From the NCBI GenBank assembly GCA_905216215.1, contig CAJMSZ010000012.1:1-59292 (forward strand): a stretch of DNA of 59,292 nucleotides. The letters run 5' to 3'. Shown here piece after piece: positions 1-7,851 of this stretch. This stretch comes from an uncultured bacterium (GTDB lineage Bacteria > Bacillota > Clostridia > Lachnospirales > Lachnospiraceae). The position numbers and the translations under genes were made by a program. A model generated the notes under the pieces. That model did no database searches. It worked only from the letters and a program-made list of their open reading frames with translations, and was not told the origin of the DNA. The first letter of the stretch is position 1. Each line of letters opens with the position of its first letter.

Positions 1-25
1 GCAGGTTCGAATCCTGTCACCCCGA
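1..25 (+). tRNA. tRNA 3' end, probably tRNA-Pro (partial)
   Basis: The window opens inside a tRNA. A T-arm is visible (stem GCAGG/CCTGT around loop TTCGAAT), then the 3' acceptor strand CACCCCG and discriminator A at 25. No CCA is encoded. The implied 5' acceptor strand CGGGGTG with discriminator A fits tRNA-Pro, but the anticodon lies outside the window, so the identity is an inference. It sits 4 bp from the next tRNA, so the two belong to a tRNA cluster. Confidence 0.7.
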
Positions 26-29
26 CTTT

Positions 30-100
30 GCGGGTGTAGTTCAATGGTAGAACACCAGCCTTCCAAGCTGGATACGTGGGTTCGATTCCCATCACCCGCT
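30..100 (+). tRNA. tRNA-Gly (anticodon TCC)
   Basis: A complete cloverleaf can be drawn: acceptor GCGGGTG (30-36) with CACCCGC (93-99), D-arm GTTC/GAAC, anticodon stem CCAGC/GCTGG around loop CTTCCAA (60-66), and T-arm GTGGG/CCCAT with loop TTCGATT. The anticodon TCC is at 62-64. Discriminator T (100) is the usual glycine identity base. CCA is not encoded and must be added after transcription. A T-rich run follows directly. Confidence 0.97.
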
Positions 101-114
101 TATTTTTTTGCAAA

Positions 115-148
115 AAATTAAGGTATATACCACATCAGATATATACCT
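115..148 (-). terminator. Terminator of the metallophosphoesterase gene
   Basis: A 9-bp perfect inverted repeat (121-129 and 140-148, AGGTATATA/TATATACCT) lies 14 bp beyond the stop of the minus-strand gene at 163. Read on the minus strand it is followed by TAATTTTTT. The stem is AT-rich, so efficiency is uncertain. Confidence 0.6.
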
Positions 149-162
149 CTAACACATCTTAT

Positions 163-780
163 TCATTTTTCTCTTCTCTTTTTCTCATTTTCAATCCATT
201 CATCGAGTGTGAGCGGCACATAATCCGAATACATGCAAAAACAGTTAATCATATTACATGGGATGGAAGCCACCTCTTCGCTGTTCATCATTTTCCGTTT
301 AGATGCTCTGGTTATCTGCTGAAACTGTTGAAGCAGCACTTCATCATAAGTATCATGTACATGCCCGTACAGCATATACGTCTTAGGATTTCCATGTTCA
401 TCTACTTTATACTGTCCATTGTAACAGAACACGGGATAATGGCACAGCACCACCTTTCTCTTGTGGTCACCCATTTCTGCATATGGTTTTACCCATTTCA
501 ATCGGCTTGCATCAAAATTCTTGTCTTTCAGATAGCGGTCATGGTTTCCTTCTATTAAATAAATCTTTCCCCGGAGTTGCCGAAGCACTTCATTCGTCTG
601 TGGTCCGTGTCCCATAGAGAAATCTCCCAGCACTACTACTTCATCACAGCTTCTGACTCTGCTGTTCCACTGACGAACCATGTAGGCATTCATTTCTTCA
701 GCCGATGAGAATCCTCTGCAATCCATCTTCGTATTCAAATTTTCATGATAAAAATGCAGATCTGAAATATAGTATCGCAT
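163..780 (-). CDS. Calcineurin-like metallophosphoesterase
   Basis: 205 residues. The dinuclear-metal phosphoesterase motifs appear in order: SDLHFYH near the N-terminus (DxH), GDFS at about residue 52, GNHD at about 77, LCHYP at about 113, and YGHVH at about 137. Members hydrolyse phosphomono- or diesters with Mn/Fe/Zn in the cytoplasm. The substrate cannot be told here, though the small single-domain size fits the YfcE-like or uncharacterised MPE groups. There is no signal peptide. The gene stands 17 bp downstream of the antiporter stop on the same strand, so the two may be co-transcribed, ending at the hairpin at 121-148. Confidence 0.9.
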   Translation of the reverse strand: MRYYISDLHFYHENLNTKMDCRGFSSAEEMNAYMVRQWNSRVRSCDEVVVLGDFSMGHGPQTNEVLRQLRGKIYLIEGNHDRYLKDKNFDASRLKWVKPYAEMGDHKRKVVLCHYPVFCYNGQYKVDEHGNPKTYMLYGHVHDTYDEVLLQQFQQITRASKRKMMNSEEVASIPCNMINCFCMYSDYVPLTLDEWIENEKKRREK

Positions 781-797
781 AAAATCATCACCTTCCG

Positions 798-2105
798 TTA
801 TTTTCCTGTTCTCCCTTTCCCACCTATTAATATAGAAAGTACAGCTACAGCCGCCACAATGTATTGATACCAGCAGAACGCAATTACCCGGAACGGACTG
901 CTGATATTATCCATCAGAGCGCAGGCGAATAATACTTGTGCCCCATAAGGCAAAATTCCCTGCAAAGCACAGGAAAATACATCGAGCAAAGAAGCCGTCC
1001 GCTTAGGGTCTACATCGTAGCTCTCACTCAATTCTCTGGCAACACCGCCTGTTACCAGAATTGCAACCGTATTATTTGCCGTGGCAATATCTGCCAAGGA
1101 AACCATTGCCGCAATTCCGGCTTCTGCAGACTTTCTTCCACGAATAACTCTTTTTACCTTCTGGAGAATCCATTCAATTCCGCCTTCTTCCTGAACCATG
1201 GTGGCCAGTCCGCCCATCATCATAGAAAGTAGAAAGATTTCAAACATTCCGGTAAATCCTTCATAGATTTTTCCAGCGAACTCCAACATAGTAAATGAGC
1301 CTGTTGCCACTCCAATCATCCCCGAAATCAATGTTCCGCCTGTAAGTACCAAAAATACATTCCATCCAATCAATGAGGCTGCCAACACGAACACATAAGG
1401 AATGACTTTCACAATTTGGAAGGAATAATCTGTCACTTCCAGAACTGTTTCCGGTCGTCCAAACACAAGTAAAAGCAGCACCGTAATTACTGCTGCCGGA
1501 AGCGCGATTGCCAGATTTGTCTGGAACTTATCCTTCATTTCCACTCCTTGCGTTCTCGTAGCTGCGATTGTCGTATCTGAAATCATAGACAGGTTATCCC
1601 CGAACATTGCTCCCGAAATTGCCGAAGCCACCACAAAATAAACATTCAATCCTCCCGCTTCCGCAAGACCAAGTGCAATCGGTACAACAGCAACTACCGT
1701 ACCTACAGAAGTTCCCGTAGACACTCCAATAAATGCAGAGATTACAAACACACCTGCCGCCACAAACTGCGGTGGAATCACAGACATTCCCAAATTCACA
1801 ACCGCATCCACGCCTCCCATGGCACTGGAAACTGTGGTAAATGCACCTGCAAACAAGAAAATAAAGCACATGGTCATAATATCTTCATGACCACATCCCT
1901 TAAAAAATATGGTAAGTTTTTCATTTATCGTTCCCTTAAATAATAAGAATGCTACAATAATACCCGCTACGGCGGCAACCGGTGTTGGCAATTGATAAAA
2001 TGCCATATCCACCCCTTGTATCTCCAACACAATCCCTGTAGTCAGATAAACAACTACAAACACCCCTAATGGGATTAATGCCTTACCATTTGCTTTCTTC
2101 TCCAT
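798..2105 (-). CDS. nhaC: NhaC-family Na+/H+ antiporter
   Basis: 435-residue polytopic membrane protein with about 11 hydrophobic segments. The stretch with GVSTGTSVGTVVAV, GAMFGDNLSMISDTTIAA and the late TANNTVAIL segment is typical of the NhaC/ArsB-like ion-transporter superfamily. It would exchange Na+ for H+, or possibly an organic acid pair, across the cytoplasmic membrane. The start is set at 2105 because GGAGGG lies 7 bp upstream of that ATG, whereas the in-frame ATG nine codons earlier has no ribosome site. A TTGATT-N17-TATACT promoter lies about 108 bp upstream. The true substrate pair is uncertain, since NhaC relatives include malate/lactate exchangers. Confidence 0.88.
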   Translation of the reverse strand: MEKKANGKALIPLGVFVVVYLTTGIVLEIQGVDMAFYQLPTPVAAVAGIIVAFLLFKGTINEKLTIFFKGCGHEDIMTMCFIFLFAGAFTTVSSAMGGVDAVVNLGMSVIPPQFVAAGVFVISAFIGVSTGTSVGTVVAVVPIALGLAEAGGLNVYFVVASAISGAMFGDNLSMISDTTIAATRTQGVEMKDKFQTNLAIALPAAVITVLLLLVFGRPETVLEVTDYSFQIVKVIPYVFVLAASLIGWNVFLVLTGGTLISGMIGVATGSFTMLEFAGKIYEGFTGMFEIFLLSMMMGGLATMVQEEGGIEWILQKVKRVIRGRKSAEAGIAAMVSLADIATANNTVAILVTGGVARELSESYDVDPKRTASLLDVFSCALQGILPYGAQVLFACALMDNISSPFRVIAFCWYQYIVAAVAVLSILIGGKGRTGK

Positions 2106-2213
2106 GTATATTCCCTCCACATTGCGTTGCACTATTCCCTTTTACAATACACGTTCTCATCTTGTCTTCCTCTCAACACCATTATTTAAGCCAACGCTTT
2201 GTCATATAAAAGT

Positions 2214-2242
2214 AGTATATTCGAAGATTTGCTATAAATCAA
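2214..2242 (-). promoter_or_regulatory. Promoter of the antiporter gene
   Basis: On the minus strand, TTGATT (2237-2242) and TATACT (2214-2219) are separated by 17 bp. This gives a 5' leader of roughly 100 nt before the ATG at 2105. I see no recognised riboswitch in that leader. Confidence 0.65.
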
Positions 2243-2479
2243 TCAATAATTTCCCTTTGCATTTTCTTGCTTACATTCGTGCTTATATGTATAATAAAAA
2301 TATATAATAAACTTATACGCTGTACTTGTGAATATGAAAATATACCTTATAGCCTTATAAAACGAAGAGTTGGAACTGTAGCTCGATATAGCTACACAAG
2401 AAAGATTTTCTTTCTGAGATAAAGATGTTATTACACTAACAGAATTAGTCACTACAAGACACCGAAAATCATCCTATAA
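2243..2479. other. Intergenic stretch without a recognisable gene
   Basis: AT-rich DNA between the antiporter promoter and the NADAR gene region. Neither strand offers an open frame with a ribosome site or a familiar protein motif. The short minus-strand frame at 2243-2452 has a low-complexity Ser/Tyr/Ile composition and no start signal. Confidence 0.5.
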
Positions 2480-2593
2480 ACACTAGAAACATTTATTAAT
2501 AATCAACGTGACATTTCAGCAAGACAGAAAATGCGTGAATTAGTTGATTCGGATGCAAACAAAGTAACAAAAGTATTCAGCACGTTATTTTAA
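2480..2593 (+). pseudogene. Possible C-terminal gene remnant before the NADAR gene
   Basis: A frame open from the stop at 2477 to the TAA at 2591-2593 encodes about 37 residues including RDISARQKMRELVDS and ending KVFSTLF. The composition is like a helical protein end, not random AT-rich DNA. It has no start codon with a ribosome site and stops 16 bp before the next ATG. I do not recognise the family. It may be what is left of an upstream partner gene. Confidence 0.3.
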
Positions 2594-2609
2594 ATGAGGA
2601 GGATGGGTT

Positions 2610-3341
2610 ATGTATGCATACCCGAAAGATTATTTAAACGATGTTGTAGAAACTCAGGGAAAATTGTTTGACTTTGTAGCTCAGACATTTCCCGATAAAG
2701 ATACCGAAGAATTCATTACTGCTTATATGAAAAGCAAAACCCGGAAAAGTATTGACGAAGCACAGGCCTATGTCAATACTATGGACACAATGGATTTATG
2801 GGCTTATTTCCTTGAAACAGACCAGTATACACTGAAAAACGGGAATGGACTTAGTGGATTTATGCCCGATTGGATTGGTGAATTTTATGCTTATTACCAA
2901 TGGTATTATAATATACCCAGTTCAGAACTGGTTGTAAAAATTCCTGTAGATTTTTTGAAAAAGGCATATTATGGACTTCATGATTTACAGCTTGATTTAG
3001 CAGTAAAAATATTAGAGACATCTGATGTGGCATATATCAAACAATTGGGACGAACTATAAAAAACTATAATGAAAATGCCTGGAACGGAGTAAGACAAAT
3101 CATTGTTTACGAAGGTCTTACTGCGAAGTTTTCACAGAATCAATTTTTAAAAGAACAACTTCTCAATACAAAAGAATGTTTATTGGCAGAGTGCGCCGTA
3201 AAGGACAAAATTTGGGGAATCGGTCTCTCCATGACGGACACAAACCGATTAGACCAGAGTAAATGGTCCGGTCAAAATTTATTAGGATACACCCTAATGA
3301 TGGTACGTAAACAGCTAAAAAATGGAGCTGATACTATGTAA
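2610..3341 (+). CDS. Protein with C-terminal NADAR domain
   Basis: 243 residues. The C-terminal part (about 160-237) carries the distal NADAR/YbiA signature: YEGLTAKFSQN, then LLNTKE, then WGIGLS, then WSGQNLLGYTLMMVRKQL. NADAR enzymes cleave N-glycosidic bonds in riboflavin intermediates or ADP-ribose derivatives, and some reverse DNA guanosine ADP-ribosylation by DarT-type toxins. The usual NADAR N-terminal half is replaced by about 150 mostly helical residues with an acidic, Tyr/Trp-rich middle, which I do not recognise with confidence. The start is preceded by GAGGAGG. The gene is plus-strand between minus-strand neighbours and ends in a shared terminator. A role as a stand-alone antitoxin is an inference. 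Confidence 0.75.
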   Translation: MYAYPKDYLNDVVETQGKLFDFVAQTFPDKDTEEFITAYMKSKTRKSIDEAQAYVNTMDTMDLWAYFLETDQYTLKNGNGLSGFMPDWIGEFYAYYQWYYNIPSSELVVKIPVDFLKKAYYGLHDLQLDLAVKILETSDVAYIKQLGRTIKNYNENAWNGVRQIIVYEGLTAKFSQNQFLKEQLLNTKECLLAECAVKDKIWGIGLSMTDTNRLDQSKWSGQNLLGYTLMMVRKQLKNGADTM

Positions 3342-3366
3342 CTCACATAGATATCAACTCCATTTT
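3319..3366. terminator. Bidirectional terminator between NADAR gene and znuB
   Basis: A 19-21-bp near-perfect inverted repeat (left arm 3319-3337, right arm 3346-3366, starting AAAATGGAG) with one mismatch and one bulge spans the end of the NADAR gene and the convergent znuB end. A-rich and T-rich tails lie on both sides, so it can stop transcription in both directions. The left arm overlaps the last NADAR codons. Confidence 0.85.
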
Positions 3367-3371
3367 CCTGT

Positions 3372-4217
3372 TTATTTTCTAATGATTCTTCCCACCAGGC
3401 TGCCAAGTAAGAATACAATCATATCTGCCGCTACAATCGTTGCTCCCACCGGAGTTGAGACTAAAATAGAAATCAAAATTCCCACAAGCGCACAGCTCAC
3501 CGAAATCACTGCGGAACAGATGACGACCTGTTTGAAATTCTGAAAAATCTGCATTGCTGAAAGTGCCGGGAAAATAATCAAAGCTGAAATCAGCAAGGAG
3601 CCAACCAAATTCATTCCAAGTACAATGATTACCGCAATAATGATGGCTATCCACAGGTTATACCTGTCTGCCTGTATTCCTGTGGCCTTTGCGAAATTTT
3701 CATCAAAGGTCACTGCAAAAATACGGTTATAGCAAATCCAAAATATGAGAATCACTGCTGCCGCCATGATGACGCAAAGCCATACATCCTGTTTGGAAAG
3801 AGTCAGAATCGAAGTGGAGCCAAACAGACTGCTGCACACATCGCCTGAAATATTTGCCGAAGTAGAAAACAAATGCAAGACCAGATATCCAAGTGCCAGC
3901 GCCCCCACAGAGAGCATGGCAATGGCTGCATCTCCTTTTATCTTTGCATTCTGTCCGGAACGAAGTAATAGCACTGCTGCGATAATCGTAACCGGCATAA
4001 CAAATATGGTATCATTGGCCAGATGAAACACCGTTGCCACTGCCATTGCACCGAATGCCACATGGGACAACCCATCTCCGATAAAGGAGTACCGTTTCAA
4101 GACCAGAGTTACCCCTATCAGAGAAGAACACAGGGCAATTAATGTCCCCACTATCAGCGCATACCATACAAACGGATACTGAAGATAAAATTGTAATTTT
4201 GTTATCATTTCGCCCAT
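3372..4217 (-). CDS. znuB: Zinc ABC transporter permease ZnuB
   Basis: 281 residues with about eight membrane segments and the ABC-3 family pattern, including LKRYSFIGDGLSHVAFGA near the N-terminus and VGSLLISALIIFPA later. This is the membrane channel of a Zn(II)/Mn(II) importer. The ATG at 4217 overlaps the znuC stop (TAATG) and has GGAGGG 8 bp upstream, so it is preferred over the ATG 12 codons earlier. Last gene of the zur-znuA-znuC-znuB operon. The Zn assignment comes from the operon partners. Confidence 0.93.
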   Translation of the reverse strand: MGEMITKLQFYLQYPFVWYALIVGTLIALCSSLIGVTLVLKRYSFIGDGLSHVAFGAMAVATVFHLANDTIFVMPVTIIAAVLLLRSGQNAKIKGDAAIAMLSVGALALGYLVLHLFSTSANISGDVCSSLFGSTSILTLSKQDVWLCVIMAAAVILIFWICYNRIFAVTFDENFAKATGIQADRYNLWIAIIIAVIIVLGMNLVGSLLISALIIFPALSAMQIFQNFKQVVICSAVISVSCALVGILISILVSTPVGATIVAADMIVFLLGSLVGRIIRK

Positions 4218-4924
4218 TACATGTTCCCTCCGATATACTGAAATACTTTCCATGCATCGCTCTGCAGATAATCTTCTTTCTTCCCGTAAAACATATGCCG
4301 CTTTCCAATATGAAGTACATGACTTGCGTACTCCAGATATGCCTGAATGTCATGAGAAACCATGAGAATTGTAACACCGCTTTCATTCAATTCTTTAATG
4401 AGCTGATAAAACTCTGCGGTTGCCTTCGGGTCCAGACCATTTACCGGCTCATCCAGCAAAATCAGCTTTGATGTTGCACAAAGTGCACGGGCAAGCAATA
4501 CTCTCTGCTGCTGTCCGCCGGAAAGATTCCGATAACATTCTTTCTTCAGATTCCAGATATTCAGTTTCCGCATAACTTCTTCTGTATTCTGTTTTTCTTT
4601 TCTGCCATAAAATGGTCTGTTTCCGCATTTTGTCAGATTCCCGGACAACACAATTTCCCATACGGATGCCGGGAAATCCTTCTGTACCAGAGTCTGCTGG
4701 GGTAAATATCCGATTTCATAAGACTTCAGTCCATCCCCGGTACTCAGCTCCCCGGACATCGGCGGAATCAGATGGAGTAATGCCTTCATCAGGGTACTCT
4801 TTCCCGCCCCGTTCTCACCTACGATACACAAATAATCACCTTTATTTACTTCAAAGCTAATCGGAGCCGTCACTGCAGTTCCTTCATAGCCCAGCACCAA
4901 ATCTTTACATGTTATATATGCCAT
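4217..4924 (-). CDS. znuC: Zinc ABC transporter ATPase ZnuC
   Basis: 235 residues with Walker A GENGAGKST (about 36-44), signature LSGGQQQR, Walker B LILLDEP and the switch His in SHD. It energises zinc import through ZnuB. It lies 16 bp after the znuA stop and its own stop overlaps the znuB start by one base, which indicates translational coupling. Length is normal for the family. Confidence 0.94.
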   Translation of the reverse strand: MAYITCKDLVLGYEGTAVTAPISFEVNKGDYLCIVGENGAGKSTLMKALLHLIPPMSGELSTGDGLKSYEIGYLPQQTLVQKDFPASVWEIVLSGNLTKCGNRPFYGRKEKQNTEEVMRKLNIWNLKKECYRNLSGGQQQRVLLARALCATSKLILLDEPVNGLDPKATAEFYQLIKELNESGVTILMVSHDIQAYLEYASHVLHIGKRHMFYGKKEDYLQSDAWKVFQYIGGNM

Positions 4925-4940
4925 AATTTCCGCCTTCCTG

Positions 4941-5951
4941 TTATTTCAGTGCTTCTTCAAGCACCTGAAGATTGTCTCTCATGATCGAAAGATACGTCAC
5001 TCCATTTTGGATTTCTTTCCTTGTCAGCGACTGTAAGGAATTTAACACTAGTATCTTCTGATTCTTGTCTCTCGTATTTGCCACAATGGTTTCTGCCAGA
5101 CTGTGGTCTGAATTTTCAATCACAAGAACTGTTCCCAGATTCAGAGAATCTACCTTTTCCATCAGAAACGTAATCGTCTCAAAGCTTGCCTCGGTTTCCG
5201 CACTGCACCCACTGAATGCAGCATAATATTTCAGCCCACATTCTTCCATCAGATAACGAAACGGGAACCGATCTGCCACCAGAATCGTATCCTTATCTGC
5301 CTTCGCTACCATATCCTGATAATCTTTTTCTAAATCCTGTAATTGTCCTATATAGTCATCCGCGTTTTTCTGAAAATCCTCCGCATGCTCAGAATCCACT
5401 TTACCTAATACACAACTGATTTCTTCCACACACTTCTTGGCATTTTCCAAAGAAAGCCACACATGCTCATCATATTCCCGTTCATCCTCTTCTTCGTCCT
5501 CATGATGATGATCATGACCTGCATGACTGTCAGTCATACCTTCTACTACTTCTTCCTCTTCCAGGGTATCTGCAAGAAGCTCCAGCAGATTAATAACATG
5601 CATATCAGGATTTACTGCATTTTCCAACGCATCTCTTACCCAGTCTTCTGACTCACCACCTGCATAAATGAACACGTCACTGTTAGATATCTTCACGATA
5701 TCGTCTACTGTAGGCTGATAATTATGCACATCTGTTCCATTATCCAGCAATAACTGCACATCAAATTTATCAGAAGAATCCCCAATAACGCTTCTTACCC
5801 AGTCATATTCCGGGAAAATGGTACACACAATCCGATATTTTCCCGCTTTATGGGATACGTCATCTGTCGTCTGATTCCCTGATTCTCCACATCCACTCAA
5901 GATTCCGGCAATAATAGCAAAAATGAGCATGATTGCTCCTGTTTTTTTCAT
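4941..5951 (-). CDS. znuA: Zinc-binding lipoprotein ZnuA
   Basis: 336 residues. N-terminal signal MKKTGAIMLIFAIIAGILSG with lipobox Cys at about 21. A His/Asp/Glu-rich loop at about 141-163 (GHDHHH then a run of acids) is the mark of zinc-specific ZnuA/AdcA cluster A-I proteins. Family ligand positions DVHNYQPT and DEHVW are present. It captures Zn(II) outside the cell and hands it to ZnuB. The start at 5951 has AAAGGA about 7 bp upstream and follows the zur stop by 10 bp. The longer upstream frame would overlap zur and lacks a signal sequence. Confidence 0.94.
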   Translation of the reverse strand: MKKTGAIMLIFAIIAGILSGCGESGNQTTDDVSHKAGKYRIVCTIFPEYDWVRSVIGDSSDKFDVQLLLDNGTDVHNYQPTVDDIVKISNSDVFIYAGGESEDWVRDALENAVNPDMHVINLLELLADTLEEEEVVEGMTDSHAGHDHHHEDEEEDEREYDEHVWLSLENAKKCVEEISCVLGKVDSEHAEDFQKNADDYIGQLQDLEKDYQDMVAKADKDTILVADRFPFRYLMEECGLKYYAAFSGCSAETEASFETITFLMEKVDSLNLGTVLVIENSDHSLAETIVANTRDKNQKILVLNSLQSLTRKEIQNGVTYLSIMRDNLQVLEEALK

Positions 5952-5961
5952 TAATTTTCCT

Positions 5962-6369
5962 TTATTCTTTCTCACAATCTCCACACACTCCCACAAGAAC
6001 TGACCCCGGACATTCCAGACGGAATCCATGATGGGTAAGTAAATGCTCATAGATTTCTTGCATTAATCCACATTCCAGGTGCATAATCTTACCACATTTC
6101 CGGCACTGCATATGCAAATGCTCATGGCAGTTTCCATGAGGTTCTACATACTGATAAGTTGCACAGTCATTTTCCGCAGTCTTATATTTCATTAAAAGTT
6201 TATTCTCTTCCAGTTTATCCAAATTCCTGTAAATAGTTGTGAGGTTTACCTGCTGTCCCTGTTCCAGAAGATAGCTATAAATCTCCGCAGCCCGAAATCT
6301 CCGGTCCCTGTTCTGCTCAATATACTCAATAATCAAATCCTTTGTCTTTGTATGATATGCCTTTCCCAT
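5962..6369 (-). CDS. zur: Fur-family zinc uptake regulator Zur
   Basis: 135 residues: an N-terminal winged helix (about 1-80, with LTTIYRNLDKLEE in the recognition region) and a C-terminal metal/dimer domain with HEHLHMQCRKCGK and a final CGDC, that is, two CxxC pairs for structural zinc. As the first gene of a zinc-uptake operon it is best read as Zur rather than Fur or PerR. It should repress its own operon when zinc is sufficient. Two palindromes in the promoter just upstream are the likely operators. Confidence 0.9.
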   Translation of the reverse strand: MGKAYHTKTKDLIIEYIEQNRDRRFRAAEIYSYLLEQGQQVNLTTIYRNLDKLEENKLLMKYKTAENDCATYQYVEPHGNCHEHLHMQCRKCGKIMHLECGLMQEIYEHLLTHHGFRLECPGSVLVGVCGDCEKE

Positions 6370-6425
6370 TTTAAATTGTTTTGCCCCCTTCAGTTTTCCC
6401 TGAAATATGTCTTAACACGCAAAAA

Positions 6426-6493
6426 TGCAAACCCTTTGCAATTTTAACCCTGACCTTTCCATTTGTCAACGCTTTTTTTGCAAATGATTTGCA
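6426..6493 (-). promoter_or_regulatory. zur-znu promoter with two putative Zur boxes
   Basis: On the minus strand a consensus -35 TTGACA (6464-6469) and -10 TAAAAT (6441-6446) are 17 bp apart. Two palindromes bracket it: TGCAAACCCTTTGCA (6426-6440, at the expected start site) and TGCAAATGATTTGCA (6479-6493, just upstream of -35). The second has the 7-1-7 geometry of Fur-family boxes, although the sequence differs from the B. subtilis Zur box. The shared half site GCAAA suggests one regulator, presumably the Zur encoded next door. Confidence 0.75.
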
Positions 6494-6511
6494 TTTTATC
6501 CAATTTTTCAC

Positions 6512-7849
6512 TTATTCTATTGTAATTCTGATTTTAGGAACCTTTTTCGGCTCTGCATTTAACGGAATATTTTTATAACGGTAAATACTTAATATCATTC
6601 CCATTAACAGGTAGGACACTAATATTCCACTTCCACTGTTTGCCAAAAATGGCAATGCTATTGAAGAGGAAGGAACAATTTGCAGACACTGAAGGAAGTT
6701 ATAAACAATCTGAACTGTAAGCACCAGACTGCATCCACAGCCAACCATGACCCCCAACTGATTATGTTGTGCTTTGGAAATGCGGAACGTTTTCCATACA
6801 AGGCCCAAATATAAACCAGCCACCAACACACCTGCCATTATTCCAAAACATGCCACCAGACTCACAAATACATATTCACTTTGAATTCCCGGTAATTGGT
6901 TGTTTAAAAGCACAAGACCGGCTTTACTTCCGCCCAGCAAGCTGCTGTTCGCAAAAATCTCTGAAATATTCTTTCCAATATAAGACATGGCACTTGTTCC
7001 ATCCAGAAATGCTGTCATTCTCTTTTGCTGATATGGCGCCAGAAGATTTCCTCCAAACAAACATATGACAGGTATGAATACTCCAAAGCTCCACAACCCA
7101 GACAACACTTTCTTCCCGGACACAACATACCAGTCCGCAAACACAGCTACAGTAAACATAATCATAAAAATGAGTGTGAGAAAACAGGCATGTATTATCG
7201 ATGGTGACTGCAAAACCAGCAAGATTGGAATCAGTGCCCACAAAGCAATTCTCCAAAGTGCTTCGTACCCCTTTTTCCGATAGGAATACAGAATTCCACC
7301 AAATACAGGCACATACAGATACATAGCAAGTGGAACCGAGATACTAAATCCGAACAAATAAATAAATGTACTTGCATTATTTACAGTTAACCGGAATGGA
7401 ATGGTTCCTATCATACATCCCAGAAAAACCGCCCCAATCTGCTTTCCGTATTTTCCAAGAATGCTATAATCCAGATAATAGATTCCAAGCATTAGCAAAA
7501 AACCAAAAGCAGTGAATACCAACTGCTTTTCTGGCATCACCAGTTCATTTCCAACTGCTCTCAGCCTATACTGCAACAGCACGCTGAGTATTCCCAAAAC
7601 GCCAACTACCAGTACCATGCCCCAGACCATCTGGGGTCTATGAATCCGGTCAAGCTCCACACCGACCTCCACTGGGTCTCCCATTTCCAGAATCGCTTTA
7701 TCCAGTGCTTCTTCCTTATCCATCCCCGCTTTCACATACGCATCCATCTGATCCATAATATGATTCTCTAATTCTTTCTCCACACAAGGACACGCTTTTT
7801 TACAACGAATCTGACTTGTCACAAGGCGTAAATAGTCTTCTATTCTCAT
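6512..7849 (-). CDS. FtsW/RodA/SpoVE-like membrane protein with N-terminal prefix domain
   Basis: 445 residues. The first about 75 residues form a soluble helical prefix (EKELENHIMDQMDAYVKAG, then AILEMGDPVEVG) of the permease-prefix/DUF1700 type often linked to PadR regulators. About ten membrane segments follow, and the C-terminus LPFLANSGSGILVSYLL resembles the conserved LPF(x)GGS end of SEDS glycosyltransferases (FtsW, RodA, SpoVE). It may polymerise or handle lipid-linked cell-wall precursors, but several SEDS residues are not conserved and a different role is possible. ATG 7849 follows the padR stop by 2 bp with GGAGGT upstream, so the two are one operon. Confidence 0.8.
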   Translation of the reverse strand: MRIEDYLRLVTSQIRCKKACPCVEKELENHIMDQMDAYVKAGMDKEEALDKAILEMGDPVEVGVELDRIHRPQMVWGMVLVVGVLGILSVLLQYRLRAVGNELVMPEKQLVFTAFGFLLMLGIYYLDYSILGKYGKQIGAVFLGCMIGTIPFRLTVNNASTFIYLFGFSISVPLAMYLYVPVFGGILYSYRKKGYEALWRIALWALIPILLVLQSPSIIHACFLTLIFMIMFTVAVFADWYVVSGKKVLSGLWSFGVFIPVICLFGGNLLAPYQQKRMTAFLDGTSAMSYIGKNISEIFANSSLLGGSKAGLVLLNNQLPGIQSEYVFVSLVACFGIMAGVLVAGLYLGLVWKTFRISKAQHNQLGVMVGCGCSLVLTVQIVYNFLQCLQIVPSSSIALPFLANSGSGILVSYLLMGMILSIYRYKNIPLNAEPKKVPKIRITIE

Positions 7850-7851
7850 CA

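Noticed and set aside
5952..6050. N-terminal extension of ZnuA into the zur gene
   Set aside because: It overlaps zur codons in another frame and would bury the lipoprotein signal. ATG 5951 has the ribosome site.
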